A model generated the notes under the pieces. That model made no database searches, was not told the DNA's origin, and worked only from the letters and a program-made list of their open reading frames with translations. A stretch of DNA of 64,000 nucleotides from Phycomyces nitens. Taxonomy: Eukaryota; Mucoromycota; Mucoromycetes; Mucorales; Phycomycetaceae. The DNA lies in assembly GCA_022702545.1 (NCBI GenBank), contig JAHRBC010000006.1:3313501-3377500 (forward strand), in the 5' to 3' direction. Below, piece after piece: positions 1 through 9,876 of this stretch (position 1 is the first letter of the stretch; every line of letters starts with the position of its first letter). A program made the position numbers and the translations under genes.

Positions 1-8
1 TGGTATAT

Positions 9-363
9 CTATTTTACCAATCGATATTTCTTGGTCGGCACCATGAACTGGTTCTTAATAGAGCCAGGATACTTACCTAGCTGAGAGAAAGCCAATACTG
101 TCTAAAAGTAAAAGAGAAGATTGTTAGTAAATTATTTTTATATAAATCATTCATTCTTATACTTACATTTTTAATATAATAAACAGAACCTTTGATAGAC
201 CCTCTGTATTATGCCAACAAATAATCATTGTCTAATAGATATATGTTAATATTTGTAGATAGGCAATATATAATACTAAAATATTGGTTCACTTACAAGA
301 TATAGTCGTTGGAATGGCCAGATAATTTCAATTGGGAATTCATACAAGAGCATAGCAAGACAT
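9..363 (-). CDS. 3' exons of an unidentified multi-exon gene
   Basis: Three short segments read as coding on the minus strand and join in frame across consensus splice sites: 363-297, 203-167 and 101-9, each internal one followed by a GTAAGT donor. The last exon ends in TAG at 11-9. The joined frame includes the stretches GSIKGSVYYIKN, LAFSQLGKYPGSIKNQF and MVPTKKYRLVK. More exons probably lie upstream (another donor-like GTAAGAT near 517), but I could not carry the frame through them. I do not recognise the protein. It is divergent from the transposon gene starting at 976 and could be a host gene or a piece of another mobile element. Confidence 0.4.
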
Positions 364-975
364 CTGTGATAGATATTATTAAAGAGAACATATTTATAAT
401 ATAAAAGGTTTACCAGAATATTATATTGAGATGGATAGAAAAATAGAATTTGCGGCTACATACAAAAGAGTGATTTGGTTAATAAAGAAGAGCTTTAGCA
501 TAATATGATCTTACCTTTGGATATACAGACATGTGCAATAGAGAGACCCCATTATATATTTATAAGCAGTTACCTATGAATAATAAAATATATTGAGTAA
601 AAAATATATTTACAAGAGAAAGAAAAGAATTAATTATCAGAGTATTTTGCGGTAATATTTAGGCACAAAAGAATATAAAAAATAAAAAGGAAAAATAAAT
701 ACTTTGTATTAAAAGGCTGTTTGACCCTGATAAAATGTGGGCAATAAAAATGATAATCCAAAAGAATATGCCTGCCGTCATTTTCATGTCTTTGTAATTT
801 ATAGTTTATTAGGTTGAAAAAGATGTCTAGATATAGAACAAGAGTGTACACAATGCTGTTAAATAACAATAAAACTACAAGACGATTCATTATTTTCAGT
901 CAACCTCTTTACTTGCAAGTATACTGACCATATTCCAATTGTCAAAATATATTAATAATTATTTATTGATAGAAC

Positions 976-2233
976 ATGAACAATCGTATTCCTCCTCCTC
1001 CCCGTCAGCACAACCCAAGACTTAACGCCGTTGCACGCAGTGCATTAGCTGCCACTGAAGATGTACAAATGTCAGACACCACTACAGTCACGGCACCAAG
1101 CATTCCTCAAGATATGGATGCGACTGAGAGAATGCTTGCTCTGTTGACTGCCAACAATGGAAACTTTGTAACACTGGCAAAAGAAATGGCTGAGATGTCA
1201 AAGAGAATGAGTGGTGTAGAAAATGGTATTAATCTCACCAACGAGATTAATATTTATCTCAAGAAAATGATCAAAGAGATCATGGCTGCCCAGGACAAGC
1301 TCAGCAAGTCTACCGAGAATGGAATTTCTGAGGCAGATTCTGCGATAAAAGCAAGCTTTTCGTCTTTGATGGAGGAAGGGTATACTCCTGGAAAACGGCA
1401 CGTCGGCATCTCTGTAAGTAAATCAATGATAGTAAATATAATTACCAATATATCTAACAGACATATATTAGCATGCACTCAATAAATACATGAAGAACCC
1501 AAACCTCACGGACACAGATCCATTAAAAGTTGCCGAGAACAATGAGAAGCCAGGATGGTCAACCAATGGCACCTTCAAGGAAGGCTATAACCAAGCCCTT
1601 GCAATGGCCGTGATTTCGTACTTGCGACAACAGCAAAGTGCAATTGGTGTTTCAACAAATGATATTGCAAGAATAGTGAAGAATCACTACAGGAACCAGG
1701 TTTGACATTACAAAACATCACCTGATAAGATTGTAGCTCGGCAAAGAACATCACGAAGACGCAATCGAAAGATCTCTGTAAGAATAAAAATAAATAGGCT
1801 AATGTTTTATTATATATTCTAATATAGTATTTATGTCTAGCTTCTCAAACGTCGCACTGTTACGTATCAGAAATACACCGAGGAGATTACAAGATTGATG
1901 CGAGGCTTGGATTGCAGCAATGTTCTTGTATTAGAGGTGATGTCTGACGATGAATCTGACACTGAGAATGAAGTTCGGGCACACCGTCCCAGTTGGAGAA
2001 GTGATAAGGTAATGTACTATATAACTAAAATTTATATTAGCTTTAAGTTCACTAACTAACATTTGTTTAAAAAATAGCTCCAAGAGTTTATCGATGTGGT
2101 TGACAAATTTTCTGTCAAAAGGTTGCAAAAGAAATCCAACAGCTTATTGAAGCGTGTTCGTTTTGTAAAGGAAATGAGTGTCTCTCAGCATATGTCAGTC
2201 ACGTTACCAGAGTGGTGTATTTCTACTGAATAA
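976..2233 (+). CDS. Partner gene of Tnp2-like transposon, copy 1 (unknown function, interrupted by one stop)
   Basis: Four exons fit consensus splice sites and stay in frame: 976-1413, 1472-1777, 1841-2008 and 2078-2233. Exon 1 has a proline/arginine-rich start and a heptad-like helical stretch (residues about 50-115) that may be a coiled coil, then the motif TPGKRHVGIS. Exon 2 carries KPGWSTNGTFKEGYN and DIARIVKNHYRNQV. Exon 3 is basic, then acidic, and ends with RPSWRSDK. Exon 4 is a basic helical tail. A TGA at 1703-1705 interrupts exon 2 where copies 2 and 3 have Cys, yet the downstream exons remain well kept. The gene converges on the transposase gene at 2425, with 191 bp between stops. 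Homologous genes sit at 15048 and 33563. It may be a DNA-binding partner comparable in role to plant TnpA, but that is inference; no known domain is evident. Confidence 0.7.
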
Positions 2234-2424
2234 ATAAATAAAAAAATTTTAACTAAGAATTTAATAGCTTCTTGTATACGTATGCACTTTTTGATGGATG
2301 CATTACAGGCAAATATATAAAATAATCAAAGTTATACTGTATGTGAAATATACATTAAATAATATAGAAATATTTAATGATATTTAATTGTAAGTCTTTA
2401 TTGATGTTATTTTATTTTGGAATA

Positions 2425-5400
2425 TTATATATAGATCTTACGTAACAAGGGAACAACACATATCATCACTCGACCTCCATCACCTATGTGTTCACCTATA
2501 GCTACAGACAACAAAATCCTATGTACAGGAAGAATATTTTGAAGACTACTCGGTTCAAACTCCAGCTCATTCACTTCCACGCCCTCATCACTCCTGGGTT
2601 GCAGATTAGCCTCTCTATACCAATGTACATATGCAAACACATGCCGACTCGATTGACCAGCAAATGAGTTTGTGGCAGTATTCACAAAGAGGTACTGAAT
2701 CTGGCCGGTGTATGCATTTGTATACTGATCATTGCTTGTCTTGAACAGTGCCTGGATGAATGAACCACGTTGCAGGGTTCCATTACTCCCTTTATACACC
2801 TGGCCAAAAAGATTGATCGATGGGAATTTTTGGATGTGGTTGTTGACAATGGTTTGTGAGGGACTGGCCTGGCGATAATGAACAAGTTGCTCATTGTCAT
2901 ACACCTCACAATAGTACTCCAAAAGGTACTGGTACTCGCTCTCCTTCATCGATACCTCTTCCTTCAAAGACAAAGGAAGCGCAGATGGTGGCAATGGCTC
3001 GTTGCCCTTCACAATGTCAAAGTCTGTCTCTGCAGCAACAAGAAATGCGTTCAGATCAAATGGCAAGGTGGAAATGGTGGTGGCAGTGGTGGCAGTGATG
3101 GCAGTGAGCTCAGCAAGGATGTTGGCATGTGAAGGCACAAGAACTGGTGCAAGTATACACAGGAGGTCTCCTTTGTACGCGTCTTGATGGTACCTCTTCA
3201 TATATGTGGCCTCAAAGCCATCTCTCTGGTTTGTCAAGAAATTCTTGAGAATGCCGTTGAATCTCTCAAAGCTGAAGAGCCAGTATCCATAAACCGGTCC
3301 AAAATTGCTGACGGTGTCTTGAAGATGCAAATGGAGGTGCATGTTTGGCGAAATCAATTGGGCATCATACAATACTTGGCACTGTCTGCAAAATGCCTCA
3401 AGAGAGCTATGCACTTCCTCCAGCTCGGCCATGGAAATGCTTGGCTTAACAAGGTACTGACAGGCATTGACAAACGATATCCAGTTGCCAAGGTGGACAT
3501 TGGGCAAACGGCCGCGCAGGAGAACAGGAGAGTACACCAAGCACCAGGACTTCCATTCATCTGCCTTCATGAATGGAAAATCCTTGCCAATCTTCTTTCT
3601 CAATGGTGTGTAATCAGGAGGGAGGACCATCTTCTCAGAATCCTTTTGCATGGCGGCCAGGTCTCTGTTTGTGATCAAACCAGTTGATCTCCACTTCTCC
3701 ATCATTCTTTTGGCGGTTCCCAGAAAGAGGTTATGCATTGGATCTATTATAGTGCATTCCACTGCATTAAAGTACTCAAGATCGTGGAGTTCCGACCAGC
3801 GGACTCCATTCTCCTTTTCCATCCTCTTTCTTTCTACCTCACTGGACGCGTTCTTCCAGGCCACAGCATCACGGCGATTCTCTTGATCAGTGCGAGCCAC
3901 CCACTCGGAGAAGACAAACCCAGAATAGTCAACACCACCATTGCCTGGGAGGCGAGAGAACTGGCGGTTGCACTTGTGACATGCATTAGTACTTGCATGG
4001 GACGTGAATCCACATGTTTTCCTGGCGGCAGGGATGTCACAGGCAACAAGAAGAAGGGCGGCACAAACCAAGGCACCAGAAGGACACTGCGCCGTTGGCA
4101 TCACCACACCCACATACAAGGACTTGAGCTCGGCAACAAGGGGACGGAGGTAGTGGTTGATCTCGCTTGTCTTGGCTTCCTTTGGTCCAGGCATTAGACC
4201 GACAAGGAGAACATTTTCCTTCTTGTAACGTTCGGCCCTTGGCAAATTGTTGACAGAGAGATAGATGGCTCCGCAAGAGTATGTAACCCCATTGAAAGGC
4301 TGGAACCAATCAATGTTCATAGTGAGCATGAGAGATCGCTCATGATCCACGAATTGCCTATCATTGCCATCTTTCAACTCACTCCACTTGGCACCATCAT
4401 AGATGTCGAACATCATTCCAGGAACTTGGTGTCTTGCTCTCCAATGGTTGATGGATTCCTCGAATCCAGGGCGGCAAAAGAGGACTGACAATGCACTGAT
4501 GATTGGGCTGTACATGTATACCTTGTTAGGCAAGGATGTGTTTTTTGGAGGAGCCTGGAAGAGCTGGCTTCCACAAGTATTTCCAGAGAGCCTTTCGAAA
4601 TCGCAGCATTGGGGAACACCTTCAGACTCCAAGTATGTCTTGTGACAATTGCGACATGCCACAAAACGCTGGATACTCTTGGATAAAGCTGTCATGCCAG
4701 CCATTGAGTTGAGGCCGCTCAAGCTAGATGGAAGGCGGAATGATTGGCCAAAGTGAGACAGGACCTCGTTCAGAAACTTGATCAAGATCGAACCACCCGA
4801 ATTGACGACATATTTCGAGATGAAGAAAGCAGCAAAGGCGGCAACAAAGGCATGAAGAGGGTCTGCAGGCATAGACGTCTCAAATTGCTCTGTTTGGTTT
4901 TTGTATTAATATATGATATATGCTTATTTATTTTGTACTAACCTTCAAGTTCTTCAACCTCATCTTCAGAATCGTCCGAACCATTCAACTCATTGTCATC
5001 GGCATCTTCACTTTCAACTAAAAATAATAATGTAGCAAGAGCAAAAGGTAATTATTCGTATTCTGTTACATAAAGAATATCCTTGCAAGTCATTACAATT
5101 TATTATATTGTATAAATAAAATTATATACTTACATTCAACATTCTCTTCGGCATCATTGACTTCAATGTCAATCTCCATGTCATTCTCATTCACCATCAG
5201 AGAAGCTTTAGAATACGATTATATATTTTAAAGAAAACGGTTAATTATGACAAAAAATAATAATTTACGGCATATACTTACAAGAACTTCTAGCTTGAAA
5301 GCTTCTTACAATATCATTGGTGATATGTCTTTGGTATGTTTGAGTTGATACCATGACAAAGCCTCTGCTATTAGAAGAGCAGATAGCACACTTGCATTCG

Positions 5401-5426
5401 ACTTGATTGTTTGAGTAGCTGGACAT
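2425..5426 (-). CDS. Tnp2-like (CACTA/CMC) transposase, copy 1, apparently intact
   Basis: Four exons fit: 5426-5282, 5205-5134, 5017-4943 and 4889-2425, joined in frame. Exon 1 encodes a small zinc-finger-like module (ECKCAIC, later TYQRH). Exons 2-3 are strongly acidic. The large exon holds the catalytic region: first Asp in IDWFQPFNG, a CxxC-rich segment CDIPAARKTCGFTSHA with ACHKCNRQF, second Asp in DPMHNLFLGTAKRM, and the Glu in FSFERFNGILK. These match the DDE pattern of Tnp2/CMC transposases. The C-terminal part (RGSFIQALF, AYTGQIQYLFVN, LPVHRILLSVA) is shared by all three copies and may be an accessory binding domain. No stop or frameshift was found here, unlike copies 2 and 3. The neighbour is the convergent partner gene. 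Confidence 0.88.
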
Positions 5427-6353
5427 ATTGATTTTTAATAGTCTTTTTAATTGACAAGAAAGGCAAATGGCTCAGGAATATATTTTAATATATATCATTT
5501 TTAGAATATCAACTGCCAAAATGACATAGCTAGCATTGACACCCAAAACTGGGATTTGTCTATAAGCAGAAATAGTTGTCTCATTCCTGGTTACAGGATT
5601 GTGAACATGTGTTTGTTTATATGCCTTTTATAATATATGTCATTATATCTCTTTTACAGAACTGACATCACTTATAATAAATCGAAAAGAGAAATATATA
5701 CTCTTTAAGCTATTAATTATTTCAAAAGGGGTTTTACAATAATAAACTAGATGCTATCTTGTAAAAAATCTTGTTTGCTTATAAAAATCACTATTCTAAT
5801 TGATTCTGCGACATAGTTACAAGGAGTATAAATGAATTACAAACGAATATCATGCCTAAAAGACTCTACTTTATTATTCTATCCAATAGAACATATTGAA
5901 TATTATAATCGCCGTCAAAAATAAAAATGTTTATTATGTTTAACTTCAGTCTACTAATGGTAAGATAATATAGTAGTTTGCTATAAATGAAACCACTTAA
6001 TTTTTGTAGTGGGTGTAAAGAGGTAGATAACATGAAGAGAAAGATAAGTGCGCACAGACAGCAACGTGGGGAGAAGGGAAGGGAAGATAGATGACAAAAA
6101 TAGTATACAATGGATAAATATGGAAATGGATAGGAGGGGTTTGAAATGAGAGCGAGGGTGACAAATATGGAAAATCAAAGAAGTGCGGAGAAAAGGGAGA
6201 TATGAGAAATAAGGTGACTTGCAAATGGAGAAAGGTGACGTTGCCAAGTTGATCAGGATGCTACGTCACGCTTTCTAGCAGGGAAGACCTTGGAAAAGTC
6301 ACGTGAAATGGAGAGAAGTGGGCGAAGCTGGAAATCCTACAACACCCGTGTCA
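5427..6353. other. AT-rich non-coding stretch with an LTR-like end
   Basis: No gene is supported. It holds the upstream region of the transposase gene, a short piece resembling an LTR of the gypsy-2 type (ATTGATTCTGCGACATAG near 5799), and a right edge at 6353 ending ACCCGTGTCA. That edge looks like the end of the LTR families described next (their ends read ...CGTGTCA). The left edge of this supposed LTR is not clear; it could start near 6005. Confidence 0.4.
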
Positions 6354-6355
6354 AC

Positions 6356-7034
6356 TGACGCGTGATGTGTTTGTATGGTTGTGTATGGTAACCGAACGGG
6401 CGACAAATAAAATATATAAAAGAAACAATGAAAGAACCAGTAAAAGACTAATGAAACTCAACAGAAATATCCCCAAAATGACCGGGCAAAATATAACTGC
6501 TCTTCAGAGATCGAGAGCTTAAACTCAAAAGAATAAAATAACCGTAAAATTGATCGTAAAACTGACTGATCATCTTTATTCATTAGAAAAGAATGTCTTT
6601 TATAGACAAAGAAAATAACTAAAAGAATAACCGAAAAATGAAATAATAAAATAATAAAATGATGCCATCAAGGCCAAAGGAAAAATATAATAAAAAAAAT
6701 ACTATAACATAGTAAAGAAAATGGTAAGACAAAGAAGTAGGGGAAATAAACTAAAGAAGTACAGAATGGTGCAATCTTGCAAGAAAGTGAGAAAGGATTC
6801 ACAAAGGAAATATAAAAGGAAAGAGTATAAAAAAAGGAAATAATAAAATGTGATAAAATAAAATAAAGAAAAATTGAAAAGAAAGAGAAATAAAGAAACT
6901 CGGGGATCGGCCATCCTTACTCGGCTCGGACTTCTTCTTCGGACTGGTCCGGCATCCGACCCCTCCTAGGCCTGTTCCGGGCCCTTGGTCCGGCTTCATG
7001 GTCGAAACCGAACCTGTCCACAACACACGTGTCA
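6356..7034. repeat. LTR 'X', left copy (solo-LTR-like)
   Basis: This 679-bp repeat starts TGACGCGTGATG and ends ACACGTGTCA, giving TG...CA ends with a short inverted repeat. It is flanked on both sides by CAAC (6352-6355 and 7035-7038), a 4-bp target duplication. A roughly 98% identical copy in the same orientation lies at 20707-21383, also between CAAC repeats. Its ends resemble those of LTR Y (TGACGCG...GTGTCA), so both belong to related Ty3/gypsy families. No internal region can be assigned to it. Confidence 0.75.
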
Positions 7035-7040
7035 CAACAA

Positions 7041-8025
7041 TGACGCGTGTGGTACTTTGTTGTGTGTAGGAGGTGGACGAGAAAAGAAAGGTATGGGTAG
7101 TAATATGGATCGAAATCCGGAATGGAGGAAGAATAGGTTCGAAAAGGAGGAAACGGGTGTAAATAAGATAGTCGCTTTGTTACCAAAGTGACTACAAGGA
7201 CAGGAATAAGAAATGCTTTCACAAAAGTGAGAGCAAAAAGGGGATACAAATAGGATGGATACAAATATATGATATTAACTTCACCACAGGTGAATCAATA
7301 ACGAAATACAGCACAGGGATACAAATGAGAATAAAAAAACGGGGGTAGTCAATCTTCCAAGAAGACTTGACTAATACAAATAAAAATATAAAGAACAACC
7401 AATCTTCCACGAAGACTTGGTAAGAAACAAAATATAACGGAAGAAATTCACAAGAAAGAATAAGGATTCAGACAACTTTGTCAGAGAAGAAACTTGTATC
7501 AGAATTCGACCTTGTTTATTGAGTGTTTGGTTTTGAGATATTTATACTAATTGTTGGATAAAATAATATACGATAAAATAATAGAAAGATGTTGTATGAA
7601 ATCATAAAATAACATACGGAAGAGTTGACAGAAGATTGGATAGAATAGAATCAATAAAAATAAAAATAATAATAAAACTAAATAAATGAGAAAATTGTTG
7701 GGAGATTTGTAGACTTGACTAACGAGAGATTCTTTACCAAAATTGTTAAAGAAGTGTACAACAAAACACAACACTAAATTTTAGTGTGAGTGGAAATCGA
7801 AAGAAAGGGGAAAAGGTTTTGTTAAGGAAAAATTAGAAAAATTGAGAGACAAGAAAAAAAAAATGTCAAAGGGAAAAGGTGCAAAGGTCTTCGCCCGCCG
7901 TCGGCAAATGAAATAAATTGAGGACCACGTCACGACTACCTGCACCGTCAGTGACCTTGGCTACCCAAAACGGCCCAAAAATCGGGTTGCGACTGAGGCC
8001 GACAACACCACAACACACCGTGTCA
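7041..8025 (-). repeat. 3' LTR of gypsy-1 (LTR 'Y')
   Basis: This 985-bp LTR reads, in element sense, TGACACGGTGTG...CACACGCGTCA. The right partner is 19719-20704 (986 bp). They differ at only a handful of sites, such as one extra A in the A-run near 20014. The integrase reading frame ends 43 bp away, at 8068. Confidence 0.85.
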
Positions 8026-8067
8026 CCCCTCCACAGCCAGGCCGAAGTACCCAAACCAGAAAAACCT

Positions 8068-9465
8068 TTAAACTTGAACATGTCGTTCCAACCATGCCTT
8101 GAACTGCTGTTCAGCACGTCGAACTTGCACATCCGGAACCAGAGACTTGTGGGTAGACCATGGAATCAGTCGGTCGCCATGCACCGGGCCTTGGAGTCTT
8201 CTTTGATTCGGTCCATCCAAAACATATGTCCCTTTCCCATTTACCTTTACCACTGTCATCGGTCCTAGCCACCGGTTTGCAAACTTGGTAGGCGGGTTCT
8301 CATCTTTCATCAAAACTTGCTCGCCCAACTCAAACCTCTTCCTAGGAGCAACCCTCTTGTCATATCGCACCTTGTTCTTCTCTTGAATTGCCTTGACCCT
8401 TTCCCTGGCTGTCTCCCTGGCATGATCGGTGACAAACTGAATGGCCTTGACCCTACTGGCTACTGAGTCTGCGAGTTCTCCTTCAACAAAATCTTGACGA
8501 GGAGCCGGCCAAGTACTGGGAGTCCTTAAGTCATAACCAAAAAGGAGCCGAGCAGGAGAAAAACGAGTGGAGTCATTGGGCATGGTACGGATGGCCAGAA
8601 GAGCAGAGTTGAGATAACGGTCCCAATTGGAGTCAGGTTGGTCCTTTTCATGAAGAATCTTGGAAAGAGTTTGAGTGATGGTTTGATTCATTCGTTCACA
8701 TAGGCCATTCGTCTGAGGACGGTACGCTGTGGTTGTTATATGTCTACAACCCAATTGCTCAAGGAATTCCCGGACCAGACCAGACGTGAAGTTGGACCCT
8801 CGGTCCGTCAATAGAAAAGTGGGCACACCAAAGTCCTTGACCAGATGGTTAAATAGAAAGTCTGCAGTCGTTTCAGAGTTAATGTTGGGCACCGCCGCTG
8901 CTATGGGCCAACGAGTAAGATAGTCAATTGCTACCAGGATATACCGATTTCCTTGTCTTGAGTCAATTACCGGTCCAACGGCATCACATCCTACCATGTA
9001 GAAAGGTCTTGAAGGAGTCGGAATAGGCTTGGCAGGTTCAGCTCGCTGATGAGGACGCTTAGCTCGGTACTGACAAATGGGACAACCTTGGACCACAGAA
9101 CGAACCTTCTCAAAGAGACATGGACCAGTATACTGCATCTTGAGTCGTCTCCAGGTATTGTTGACACCAAAGTGCCCCTCAGCATGAACCATCTTGATAA
9201 CATCATCGACAATACCTTCATGTAGTAATTCCGGACCCAACGTGACTTCGCCATCCGTTTTGAGAAAGATCTTACCCTGAGAAACCATATACCTTTGGGC
9301 TTGATGTCTGATTTTTCGCTTGGTTGCCAGGTCGGAATCCATGGGGTAAGTCTTGGAGGTAAGGTAATGATAAACAGCAAGGTAAAAAGGATAATCCATG
9401 GTGAAAATAATATAAGAGCAAAAATAAAATAAAGATAATCTGAAGATTACACGTTCTTGGTACAA
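8068..9465 (-). CDS. Gypsy-1 integrase
   Basis: This is the integrase part of a Ty3/gypsy Pol in its own 465-codon frame. In order it shows an HHCC zinc-binding domain (HAEGHFGVNN ... GCPICQ), the rve catalytic core with Asp in VGCDAVGPV, Asp in TDRGSNF and Glu in TNGLCERMNQT, and a GPY/F-like module (LGPMTVVKVNGKGTYVL) near the C-terminus. It inserts the cDNA copy into host DNA. The likely start is MDYPFYLAVY at about residue 23 of the frame; upstream residues look like non-coding AT-rich sequence. The frame is intact. It is in the same phase as the RT frame but separated from it by a 411-bp AT-rich spacer with stops. Confidence 0.9.
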   Translation of the reverse strand: MYQERVIFRLSLFYFCSYIIFTMDYPFYLAVYHYLTSKTYPMDSDLATKRKIRHQAQRYMVSQGKIFLKTDGEVTLGPELLHEGIVDDVIKMVHAEGHFGVNNTWRRLKMQYTGPCLFEKVRSVVQGCPICQYRAKRPHQRAEPAKPIPTPSRPFYMVGCDAVGPVIDSRQGNRYILVAIDYLTRWPIAAAVPNINSETTADFLFNHLVKDFGVPTFLLTDRGSNFTSGLVREFLEQLGCRHITTTAYRPQTNGLCERMNQTITQTLSKILHEKDQPDSNWDRYLNSALLAIRTMPNDSTRFSPARLLFGYDLRTPSTWPAPRQDFVEGELADSVASRVKAIQFVTDHARETARERVKAIQEKNKVRYDKRVAPRKRFELGEQVLMKDENPPTKFANRWLGPMTVVKVNGKGTYVLDGPNQRRLQGPVHGDRLIPWSTHKSLVPDVQVRRAEQQFKAWLERHVQV

Positions 9466-9876
9466 GTATAGTTGAGATGGTATAATCAGATTTTAATTCA
9501 AGAGTAAAGTTTTAATAATTTGAAAATACAATATTGGAAAAATGTAAAAAGGGAAATACAAAAGTATTCAACAAGGGATAAGATGAAAATAAAAAAAAAT
9601 ATTGGGAGGATAAAAAAAAAATAAGAGCAAGTGTCAAGAGAATAATAAAATATCGGGGAAAGAAGAATATCAAGAGGGTACAAGAATGTGAGAAAATAAA
9701 TATCAAAAAGATATCAAGAAGTTGTAAAAAGAATATAAGAAAAATAAAATATCAAAAAGATATATATATATAAAAAAAAAAGGGGTGTTCGCCAGAACAA
9801 GAAAAGTTGCCAAAGTAAAGTTGCCGTGAAAAAGTTGGAAGCCGCGCAAAAAGAAGTGTCTTTTGATAATCTGAGC
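9466..9876 (-). other. AT-rich spacer between gypsy-1 RNase H and integrase frames
   Basis: This 411-bp stretch lies between the stop of the RT/RNase H frame and the integrase frame, and is strongly AT-rich with many stops. Usually Ty3/gypsy integrase follows RNase H in one continuous frame. In element sense there is a GTAGGC just before the RNase H stop and an AG (CTTCAG) just inside the integrase frame, so it could be an intron. It could also be a later insertion. I see no terminal repeats. Confidence 0.45.

Noticed and set aside
630..890. 86-codon hydrophobic minus-strand frame
   Set aside because: AT-rich low-complexity translation without motif or splice context; not a supported gene.
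3184..3687. 167-codon plus-strand frame in the transposase gene
   Set aside because: Antisense shadow of the conserved Tnp2-like transposase.
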